A DNA stretch of 64,000 nt, taken from positions 62,001 through 126,000 of the forward strand of contig NZ_VAWB01000003.1 in the NCBI RefSeq assembly GCF_006148925.1, in the 5' to 3' direction. The notes below the pieces were generated by a model, which saw only the letters and a program-made list of their open reading frames with translations, was not told where the DNA came from and did not search any database. Origin of the DNA: Hyunsoonleella aestuarii. GTDB taxonomy: Bacteria; Bacteroidota; Bacteroidia; Flavobacteriales; Flavobacteriaceae. Below, in pieces: positions 1-7,050 of this stretch (the stretch's first letter is position 1; each line of letters begins with the position of its first letter). The position numbers were made by a program, and so were the translations under genes.

Positions 1-628
1 CATTAGCCATTACACCAGCATCTTGCATCCCTTTCATAAATGCAGACGCCTTTTCGGTTACATTATCACGATCTTCTCCAAAAGAGCGATTACCTATTAT
101 GGGATTATTGGGATTTGTATTGATATCGACAACAGGTGCAAAATTAAAATGAACCCCTAAACGCTTGCAATGCTCACCAATATGTTGTCCCGCCTTTTCA
201 ACAAGCTTATTGTCTTTAATAGCTCCAAGTGTCATATTCCAAGGAAAAGCATAGGTAGAATCTAATCGCATACTTAAACCCCATTCTGCATCCATACCAA
301 TAAGCAAAGGTGTTTTGGACAGGTGTTGCATCTCATTATTAAGTTCTGCTTGCCTTAATGGACCTCCATTAGAATAAATGATACCACCAATGTGATGGTC
401 CCTTATTAATTTAATTAAGGCGTTTTTTGATTTGGAGTCTTGGTTAGACATCACTTGAACCATGTATAGCTGTCCTATACGTTCCTTTAATGTCATAGCA
501 TTATAAACGCTATCAACCCATTTTTGTTGAGCTTCCCTATCATTTGTTAATAATGGATTTGTATTACTTTGACTAAAAACAGTAATACCTGCTACAAAGA
601 CAAAGCTTAATAAAAAGAATTGGCGCAT
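1..628 (-). CDS. Glycoside hydrolase family 3 (beta-N-acetylhexosaminidase-like), 3' part cut by window
   Basis: I translated this by hand because its stop codon lies outside the window. It opens with MRQFFLLSFVFVAGITVFSQ, a Sec signal peptide, so the enzyme is exported. The following residues match the N-terminal TIM barrel of GH3 N-acetylglucosaminidases: MTLKERIGQLYMVQ, then LLIGMDAEWGLSMRLDST, and later FNFAPVVDINTNPNNPIIGNR followed by SFGEDRD. In Bacteroidota this domain is often followed by a beta-lactamase-like domain, which would lie upstream of base 1 and cannot be seen. The likely role is release of GlcNAc from peptidoglycan fragments or chitin-like glycans in the periplasm. It is the last minus-strand gene of the run that begins at 6830, 138 bases after serB. 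The family call is firm; the substrate is an inference. Confidence 0.88.
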   Translation of the reverse strand, partial: MRQFFLLSFVFVAGITVFSQSNTNPLLTNDREAQQKWVDSVYNAMTLKERIGQLYMVQVMSNQDSKSKNALIKLIRDHHIGGIIYSNGGPLRQAELNNEMQHLSKTPLLIGMDAEWGLSMRLDSTYAFPWNMTLGAIKDNKLVEKAGQHIGEHCKRLGVHFNFAPVVDINTNPNNPIIGNRSFGEDRDNVTEKASAFMKGMQDAGVMAN

Positions 629-766
629 AAAATAAGAGTCATTATCGATTAGTGTAACCTTATAACACTAATAATCATGCCAAAATAAGACAATTAGCAT
701 GAAGATAAAAAGACTTTAAGATAGATTTATAAAGAAGCTTATAAACAATATTAAAACAATTAAATA

Positions 767-1990
767 CTACTCTATTAGGTCAATATGTCTATCGTGGTAA
801 CCCAATAAATATAATACACCATCTAGTCCTATACTTGATATAGAGCTTTGCGCATTATCCTTAACAGTAGGTTTTGCATGAAACGCTATTCCTAACCCAG
901 CCAAGTTCAACATGGGTAAATCATTAGCACCATCACCAACTGCAATGGTTTGGCTTATATCTATACCTTCTTTCTGAGCTATCTCTTTTAAATATTCTGC
1001 CTTTTTCTGGCCATCAACTATTTCACCCAAATAACCGCCAGTTAACAAACCATCTTTAATCTCCAATTGATTGGCATGTACATAGTCTATACCTAATTCC
1101 TTTTGAAGGTAATGACCAAAATATGTAAAGCCTCCGGAAAGAATAGCTGTTTTAAAGCCATAGCTTTTTAGGGTATCAATGAGTCGTCTTGCACCTTTAG
1201 TAATTGGCAAATTAATGGCGACATTATGAAGCACCTCTTCTCTTAATCCTTTTAAAAGCCGCATTCTCCTCTTAAAACTTTCATTAAAATCTATTTCACC
1301 CTGCATTGCCGATTCGGTTATCGCTTTAACCTCATCACCTACTCCTGCTAGTTCCGCCAATTCATCTATAACCTCGGTTTGAATAAGTGTAGAGTCCATA
1401 TCGAAACAAACCAAACGTCTATTTCTTCTAAAAATATTATCTTCTTGAAAGGCAATATCAACGTCTAAATCATGACTAATCTGCATGAATTTTTCGGTAA
1501 ATTCAGATTTGTTTTCAATCTTTCCTCTTATAGATAATTGAATTGATGCTCTTGGATATTCTTCTTCTTTAACTAAAGACAAACGCCCAGTTAATCTTTT
1601 TATAGAATCGATATTTAAATTCTTTTCTGAAATAATCTTGGTAACTTCAGAAATTTGTTCTGCGGCAAGTTTTTCGCCTAAAATAGTAACAATGTAACGA
1701 TCTTTACCTTGAAGTCCCACCCAATGCTCGTAATCATCTAGAGAAATCGGCGTAAACTTAGCTTTAATACCAAGTTCATAAGCCTTAAATAATAAATCCT
1801 TTAAAACGGCGGCTGACTTTTTCCCTTTGGCAATTTCGAATAGAATACCTAAAGACAATGTGTCGTGAATATTTGCTTGACCTATATCCAATACTTTTGC
1901 GCCATATTCTGCTAAAACACCAGTTAAACTAGAAGTTAATCCTGGTTTATCTTGTCCTGAAATATTTAATAAGAAAATATCATTAGCCAT
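767..1990 (-). CDS. serB: Phosphoserine phosphatase SerB with N-terminal ACT region
   Basis: SerB hydrolyses O-phosphoserine to serine, the last step of serine biosynthesis, in the cytoplasm. The first 180 or so residues form two ACT-like regulatory repeats (about 6-80 and 98-180). The HAD phosphatase domain follows: motif I FDMDSTL with nucleophile Asp197 and acid Asp199, motif II AILSGG around Ser285, and motif IV GDGANDLPM at 352-360. At 407 residues it has the length of the long, ACT-containing SerB type rather than the short enzyme. The start MANDIFLLNISGQDKPG begins directly in the ACT fold. The upstream neighbour is the small conserved gene at 2083-2568. Confidence 0.95.
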   Translation of the reverse strand: MANDIFLLNISGQDKPGLTSSLTGVLAEYGAKVLDIGQANIHDTLSLGILFEIAKGKKSAAVLKDLLFKAYELGIKAKFTPISLDDYEHWVGLQGKDRYIVTILGEKLAAEQISEVTKIISEKNLNIDSIKRLTGRLSLVKEEEYPRASIQLSIRGKIENKSEFTEKFMQISHDLDVDIAFQEDNIFRRNRRLVCFDMDSTLIQTEVIDELAELAGVGDEVKAITESAMQGEIDFNESFKRRMRLLKGLREEVLHNVAINLPITKGARRLIDTLKSYGFKTAILSGGFTYFGHYLQKELGIDYVHANQLEIKDGLLTGGYLGEIVDGQKKAEYLKEIAQKEGIDISQTIAVGDGANDLPMLNLAGLGIAFHAKPTVKDNAQSSISSIGLDGVLYLLGYHDRHIDLIE

Positions 1991-2082
1991 AATTGCTTAT
2001 TTACTTTTGGAAGCCGTAAAAATCATTATTCTTGATGAGATATGAAAGTTTTTAAGAAGATATTCTAAAATCAAAATATGTG

Positions 2083-2568
2083 CTATTTAATAAACCTACT
2101 ATGCCAACTTTCGCTTGCAGGAACCTCCCAGTTTTCTTTAAATTCAGCAACATTAGCCACCAAATTATTAAACACAATAGTATTTTTTGAAATAGCTTTA
2201 TCCTTTGCCATCTTTCTGAAATCCATTAATGTCTTATAAGCTACAAATTCTCCTTGTTTGTAAGACACATTCATTTTATCCATTAAATCGACGTTATAAT
2301 CTTTTTCTAATTGCTGAATAAAATGAACAGAAGAATCAATTGAACAACCTGTAGCTTTATTTAAGTTTTGATTTAAGCCAATTACTATAAAACGCTTATA
2401 TTTAATTTTATAGCCAGATAATAAATCACTACCATGTGCTGTCCAGTTTTCAATAAATGTATCAAGTTTTAATTTAATTTCTTCGAGTTCTTGATCCGTA
2501 AAAGAACGATTGGCTTGATATATCCAAACACGTGATTCATCCGTTAAAGTATTAAAATCTACTAGCAT
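2083..2568 (-). CDS. Conserved Bacteroidota protein of unknown function
   Basis: This is a 161-residue soluble protein without a signal peptide or membrane segment. Similar flavobacterial proteins are often labelled 'ABC transporter ATPase', but no Walker A, signature or Walker B motif is visible, so that name is not supported. It is rich in charged and aromatic residues and ends with WEVPASESWHSRFIK. It sits between the iron-sulfur gene at 2608-3399 and serB, all on the minus strand. A perfect 14-base palindrome lies just upstream of its start and may be a regulatory site or hairpin. I do not assign a function. Confidence 0.75.
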   Translation of the reverse strand: MLVDFNTLTDESRVWIYQANRSFTDQELEEIKLKLDTFIENWTAHGSDLLSGYKIKYKRFIVIGLNQNLNKATGCSIDSSVHFIQQLEKDYNVDLMDKMNVSYKQGEFVAYKTLMDFRKMAKDKAISKNTIVFNNLVANVAEFKENWEVPASESWHSRFIK

Positions 2569-2577
2569 ATTTTTTAG

Positions 2578-2591
2578 ATATTCGCGAATAT
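2578..2591. promoter_or_regulatory. Perfect 14-base palindrome ATATTCGCGAATAT
   Basis: This dyad has no central spacer and lies in the 39-base gap between the iron-sulfur gene (stop at 2608) and the 161-residue gene (start codon at 2568). It could be an operator or a short hairpin. There is no T-tract to make it a terminator. The central TCGCGA is unusual in such AT-rich sequence. Confidence 0.4.
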
Positions 2592-2607
2592 ATGGGAATT
2601 AATAGAA

Positions 2608-3399
2608 TTATAAATCTTGAGCATTAGCAATAAGTTCTGCCACATCCATAACAGCAACATCATTTTCTTTTTCTTTCGCTTTAACACCATCTGTCATCAT
2701 GGTATTACAAAAAGGACAACCTGCCGCGATTATTTCTGGTTTAATATCTAAAGCTTGCTCTGTACGCTCCACATTAACATCTTTATCTCCCTTTTCTGGT
2801 TCTTTAAACATTTGAGCCCCTCCTGCACCACAACATAATCCATTTCGTCTGCAGTTTTTCATTTCTACTAGTTCTGCTTCAAGTTTTTTAATAAGCTCTC
2901 TCGGTGCTTCATAAACATTATTTGCTCTACCTAAGTAGCAAGGATCGTGAAATGTAATACGCTTACCTTTAAATTGCCCCCCTTGAACAGTTAAACGTCC
3001 ATCATCTAATAAGCTTTTAAGAAATTGAGTATGATGCATTACTTCATAATTTCCACCCAAACCTGGATATTCATTTTTAATTGTATTAAAACAATGTGGA
3101 CAAGCTGTAACTATTTTTTTTACTTCGTAAGCATTAAGCACTTCAATATTTGTAACTGCCTGCATTTGAAACAAAAATTCATTTCCTGAACGTTTCGCAG
3201 GGTCTCCAGTACAGCTTTCTTCTGTTCCTAAAACTGCAAATTCAACATTTGCCTTATTCAATAATTTAACGAAAGCTTTTGTGATTTTTTTCGCTCTATC
3301 ATCAAAACTACCTGCGCAACCTACCCAAAATAAAACTTCGGGTTGTTTACCTTGAGCCATGAATTCTGCCATAGTAGGCACTTTAAGTACTTCGCTCAT
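2608..3399 (-). CDS. Cysteine-rich (CCG-domain) iron-sulfur protein, HdrB/LutA-like
   Basis: This 263-residue soluble protein carries two CCG-type cysteine-rich repeats as in heterodisulfide reductase subunit B, GlpC and LutA. Visible motifs are WVGCAGSFDDRAKK, CPHCFNTIKNEYPG, HDPCYLGR, CRRNGLCCGAGGAQMF and GCPFCNTMMTDG. Such proteins bind an iron-sulfur cluster and pass electrons to or from a partner. The gene directly upstream (3410-4723) encodes a membrane protein with two 4Fe-4S motifs, 10 bases away, so the two probably form one membrane-bound electron-transfer unit. The donor and acceptor are unknown. The start MSEVLKVPTMAEFMAQG is conserved-looking and needs no change. Confidence 0.88.
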   Translation of the reverse strand: MSEVLKVPTMAEFMAQGKQPEVLFWVGCAGSFDDRAKKITKAFVKLLNKANVEFAVLGTEESCTGDPAKRSGNEFLFQMQAVTNIEVLNAYEVKKIVTACPHCFNTIKNEYPGLGGNYEVMHHTQFLKSLLDDGRLTVQGGQFKGKRITFHDPCYLGRANNVYEAPRELIKKLEAELVEMKNCRRNGLCCGAGGAQMFKEPEKGDKDVNVERTEQALDIKPEIIAAGCPFCNTMMTDGVKAKEKENDVAVMDVAELIANAQDL

Positions 3400-3409
3400 A
3401 ATTTTGAGT

Positions 3410-4723
3410 TTATTCGTTTTTCCAATTTAATCGGTCCATTTGGTTGTAAGGCCATGGTGCACCATTGTTTTCTATGTTGGTCATCATATTGTTTAGTTCT
3501 GATGGCGCAGCCGATTGCTCCATTACCAAATAACGACGCATTTCTAATATAATTGATAGAGGATCTATGCTCACCGGACAAGTTTCGACACAAGCATTAC
3601 AAGAAGTACATGCCCATAACTCTTCTTTTGTAATATAATCATCCAACAACTGTTTACCATCTTCTTTAAATTCGCCATTATTTGCATCAATATTCTTACC
3701 CACTTCTTCCATACGATCCCTAGTATCCATCATAATCTTTCTAGGTGATAATTTTTTACCAGTTTGATTAGCAGGACATTCACTTGTGCATCGGCCACAT
3801 TCTGTACAGGTATAGGCATTTAGGAGTTGTAACCAATTTAGATCTTGCACATCACTGGCACCAAATTTAGCTGGCACTTCATCCTCAGCGTCTTCTGCTG
3901 GTACTGCAAAGGGATCTGCATCTGGATCCATCATCATCTTAACTTCATTAGTAACAGAATCCAAATTATTAAAAGCTCCCTTAGGTTTTAAACTACCATA
4001 ATACGTATTTGGAAACGCTAAAAGTATATGTAAATGCTTTGAGAAGTATAAGTAATTTAAAAATATTAAAATACCAACTATGTGCAACCACCATGCACTT
4101 CTCTCAATAATATGAAGTGTTCCTTCTGAAGCACTTCCAAATAATGGCACTATATTTTGACTTACAATATTACCAGAATTTAGAGCCTGAAAATGAACAT
4201 CAGTTGCATTCATAACCAGAAAAAGGGTCATGAGTACCATTTCAAAATATAGAATGATATTTCCATCATTTTTAGGCCAGTTCGTCATTTCACTTTTCCA
4301 AAACCTAGCTAGCTTTATAACATTTCGCCTTATCCAAAAAATAATTACCGAAACAAATACTAAACAAGCAAGCACTTCAAATGCTCCAATTAAAAACCCA
4401 TAAACCCCAAGCGGAAGAAGTTTTAAACCAATTCTATGTGTTCCAAATAAACCATCTAATATGATCTCTAGAACTTCAATATTAATTATTATGAAGCCGA
4501 TATAAACTACTACATGCAAAACACCAGCTATTGGCCGGCGCACCATTTTGCTTTGCCCAAGAGCAATCATTACCATATTTCGCCAACGTTCCGATTTATT
4601 ATCGTTTACATCAACAGCTTGACCTAGGTTAATATTTCGGATAAGTCTTTTTACATTTCGTGTAAAATAACCAACTCCTAAAAGAAGTATTAAAGCAAAA
4701 AGTATGTTAGATAAATATTCCAT
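3410..4723 (-). CDS. Membrane protein with two 4Fe-4S clusters, HdrC/NarI-like
   Basis: The N-terminal half has about five hydrophobic segments (residues 5-20, about 65-90, 110-130, 155-175 and 205-225). Several histidines lie within or near them, as expected of a haem b cytochrome of the NarI type. The C-terminal half has two ferredoxin motifs, CTECGRCTSECP and CTSCNACVETCP. It ends in a charged tail. The design is that of a quinone-linked membrane subunit that exchanges electrons with the soluble CCG protein encoded next (3399-2608). It lies 13 bases downstream of the MCE gene. The physiological substrate is not evident from the sequence. Confidence 0.88.
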   Translation of the reverse strand: MEYLSNILFALILLLGVGYFTRNVKRLIRNINLGQAVDVNDNKSERWRNMVMIALGQSKMVRRPIAGVLHVVVYIGFIIINIEVLEIILDGLFGTHRIGLKLLPLGVYGFLIGAFEVLACLVFVSVIIFWIRRNVIKLARFWKSEMTNWPKNDGNIILYFEMVLMTLFLVMNATDVHFQALNSGNIVSQNIVPLFGSASEGTLHIIERSAWWLHIVGILIFLNYLYFSKHLHILLAFPNTYYGSLKPKGAFNNLDSVTNEVKMMMDPDADPFAVPAEDAEDEVPAKFGASDVQDLNWLQLLNAYTCTECGRCTSECPANQTGKKLSPRKIMMDTRDRMEEVGKNIDANNGEFKEDGKQLLDDYITKEELWACTSCNACVETCPVSIDPLSIILEMRRYLVMEQSAAPSELNNMMTNIENNGAPWPYNQMDRLNWKNE

Positions 4724-4736
4724 AAAACTACTTAGA

Positions 4737-5669
4737 TTATTCTTCGTTGTAAGGAATCTCTTTTTTAGAAAGTATTCTGAAATAGCGCTTTGGATGAAGT
4801 TTTATGTCGCGTAACAACTCTTCCATTTCTTTGGAAACATCTTTTAGATTATTATAAAGTGCCTCATCACTAAGGAGTTTGCCCATTGAACCTTTCCCTT
4901 CCTCGAGGCCTGAAAGTATTTTGTCGAAATTTTGAAGTGTAGACTCTAGGTTATTAATTGTTTTCTCCAGGTTACTGTTAGAAATTGAATTGGTGATTTT
5001 TGATAAATCTGAAGTCATCTCTTTCGCATTAATCAAAACACTATCAATATTAGACTGGTTATTTGTTATAACTTGATTTAAAGATGTTGACGTGTTTTTA
5101 AAAGAGTCTATTGTTTCATTCAAACCAGCTATACTCGATTTTAAATTATTCTTGGTGTTTTCATCAAAAACATCATTAAGATTAACTAAAAGTGAATCGG
5201 CACTAACCATCATGGTTTCAATTTTTTCTTGTAATGGTGTTAATCGCTGATTTACCAATTCGCTAAGTCCTGCCTTTACAGAACCCCCTAAAGTAGAATC
5301 GCTTAGAGCATTTTCTGCATTATCAAATGCCGGAACAATAGCAATGGCTTTACCTCCAATTAATCCAGCTTCATACAATTCTGCTTTACTGTTTTTAGAA
5401 AACTGAAAATCATTATCCACTAATAACTTTACTATAAGTTTGCCCGAACCATCTTCTTTGAAATAAATATCACTAACCTTTCCTACAACATTACCACTAA
5501 TTGTAACAGGAGATGAAAGGGCTAAACCTTCTACGTTATCGTACTCCGTATAAAACGTACGAGAAGCGTCTAATAAATTTTGTCCTTTTAAATAATTGAA
5601 TCCGAAAATGAAAAGTAATATCCCTGCAATTACGAGGATAGAGGTTTTGACTTCTTTTGATAACTTCAA
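4737..5669 (-). CDS. MlaD/MCE family lipid-transport protein
   Basis: The protein is 310 residues long. A short cytoplasmic N-terminus (MKLSKEVKTS) precedes one transmembrane helix (residues 10-27), and a periplasmic MCE domain follows at about 35-115 with the pattern GLALSSPVTISGNVVGKV. The rest (about 130-285) is a long helical, coiled-coil-like region rich in Asn, Ser and Leu. MCE proteins form rings or tubes that move phospholipids between inner and outer membrane, together with an ABC transporter (MlaE/MlaF) that is not encoded here. Its location between the amidase and divergent lptD fits an envelope-maintenance cluster. Family assignment is firm. Confidence 0.9.
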   Translation of the reverse strand: MKLSKEVKTSILVIAGILLFIFGFNYLKGQNLLDASRTFYTEYDNVEGLALSSPVTISGNVVGKVSDIYFKEDGSGKLIVKLLVDNDFQFSKNSKAELYEAGLIGGKAIAIVPAFDNAENALSDSTLGGSVKAGLSELVNQRLTPLQEKIETMMVSADSLLVNLNDVFDENTKNNLKSSIAGLNETIDSFKNTSTSLNQVITNNQSNIDSVLINAKEMTSDLSKITNSISNSNLEKTINNLESTLQNFDKILSGLEEGKGSMGKLLSDEALYNNLKDVSKEMEELLRDIKLHPKRYFRILSKKEIPYNEE

Positions 5670-5720
5670 AATAAATTTCTTTAGATAAACAAATTTAAGA
5701 TAAATTTAAAAAGAATGAAT

Positions 5721-6830
5721 TTAATTAGCAGTTGTTTTTAATGCTTCAGCTAAAGCTATCTTATTCCCATTCTTAAAAGCTACAATAAAACTACTTGAAT
5801 ACCCCTTATTTTTGGCGTTTTTCTCTAAAATTTTAGTTTCCTCGTAACTTGACGATTCACCATAAAAATACTTATAAAGACTACCCTCTTTTAATCTAGA
5901 AATATTATTCAACCCCTTAAAATTATAAGGTTTTAAATCTAAAGCTTTTGAACTTGCTGCTATTTGAATTTTATAAATAATATCAGGCCGCTCTGATTTA
6001 ATGTTTAAAGAATTTGATTCATCAATATTAACAAAAACATCATCGCTAAGATTACCTGTTACAGACGATTTATATTCAAGAATCGCATCCTTAATGGCTA
6101 TTGACATCTGTCTTTGTCCTTTACTAGAATTTAAATAGGCACCTTCTTTCTTATTTGTTAAAAATCCTAATTCAATTAAAACACTAGGCATTACAGTTTG
6201 GTGTAAAACAATAAATCCAGCTTGTTTTACATTTCTGTTTTTACGCTTTAACTTATTTGCAAAATTATTTTGAATTAAACTTGCAAGCTCTATGCTTTGA
6301 TCTAAATACTCCTCTTGAGCTAATGTTAATCCCAAAACAGATTTTGGTGAATTAGGATCAAATCCATCATAGTTTTTTTCATAATCGCTTTCAAGAAAAA
6401 TAACAGAGTTCTCTTTTTTAGCAACTTCAAAATTAGTTTCATTTCTATGAGTTCCTAATACAAAAGTTCCGGCGCCATAAGCTTGTGTATGATGTGAATC
6501 GCAATGAATTGAAACAAATAAATCGGCTTTCATTTTATTAGCAATTTTCCCTCTAACAAATAAATCAACAAAAACATCTGTTTTACGTGTGTAAACAACT
6601 TCAATATCTGGATTCTTTTCCAGTTCTTTTCCAACTTCCAAAGCTATTTTTAAAGCAATATCCTTTTCTCTATAACCATTCCCTAAGTTCCCAGGGTCTT
6701 TACCTCCATGACCCGCATCTAAAACTATTATAAATTTTTCGTTTTGATCCTTAGCATTAGGAACATCAAAAGATAAAAACGTTAATACTATTATAATAAA
6801 TACGAAACGTAATAAGTTAATCGTTTTCAT
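5721..6830 (-). CDS. N-acetylmuramoyl-L-alanine amidase (Amidase_3), possible SPOR-like tail
   Basis: A hydrophobic N-terminal segment (residues 8-22) serves as signal peptide or anchor. The amidase_3 domain (about 33-250) shows the zinc site: VLDAGHGGKDPG with His41, a glutamate in REKDIALKIALEV, FVSIHCDSHH, and the catalytic VLIELGFLTN. It cleaves the amide bond between MurNAc and the stem peptide during cell separation. The last 85 residues (YKIQIAASSKALDLKPYNF onward) resemble a SPOR-like peptidoglycan-binding module, which would target the enzyme to denuded glycan at the septum. That part is weaker than the catalytic call. The MCE gene follows 51 bases downstream. Confidence 0.92.
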   Translation of the reverse strand: MKTINLLRFVFIIIVLTFLSFDVPNAKDQNEKFIIVLDAGHGGKDPGNLGNGYREKDIALKIALEVGKELEKNPDIEVVYTRKTDVFVDLFVRGKIANKMKADLFVSIHCDSHHTQAYGAGTFVLGTHRNETNFEVAKKENSVIFLESDYEKNYDGFDPNSPKSVLGLTLAQEEYLDQSIELASLIQNNFANKLKRKNRNVKQAGFIVLHQTVMPSVLIELGFLTNKKEGAYLNSSKGQRQMSIAIKDAILEYKSSVTGNLSDDVFVNIDESNSLNIKSERPDIIYKIQIAASSKALDLKPYNFKGLNNISRLKEGSLYKYFYGESSSYEETKILEKNAKNKGYSSSFIVAFKNGNKIALAEALKTTAN

Positions 6831-6995
6831 GTGTTAGATACTATTTTTTTTAATCACTTACCTTTAATTACAAATGAATAAAATTTATCAACCATAATTA
6901 ACGTCGAAAAACTTGGTTTATTATTCAATCAAGTTGAGCACAGGCTTAATTTTAAAATTTTAATTAATAATAAATTAATCCCAGAAAAATATATG

Positions 6996-7003
6996 TAATT
7001 TTG
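6996..7003 (+). promoter_or_regulatory. -7 promoter element TAATTTTG for lptD
   Basis: It matches the Bacteroidota consensus TAnnTTTG and lies 48 bases before the lptD TTG start, predicting a leader of roughly 40 bases. No clear -33 TTG box is seen. Confidence 0.5.
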
Positions 7004-7050
7004 GCTTTTCAAAAACCGAGCCATACTTTTACAAAAATACATTAAAAGCG

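Noticed and set aside
648-672. Hairpin ATTAGTGT/ACACTAAT as a terminator for serB
   Set aside because: No T-tract follows on the minus strand, and it lies close to the GH3 start, so it is more likely a leader hairpin or chance.
2083-2568. Annotation as ABC transporter ATPase
   Set aside because: No Walker A, signature or Walker B motif is visible; the name appears to be inherited by database transfer.
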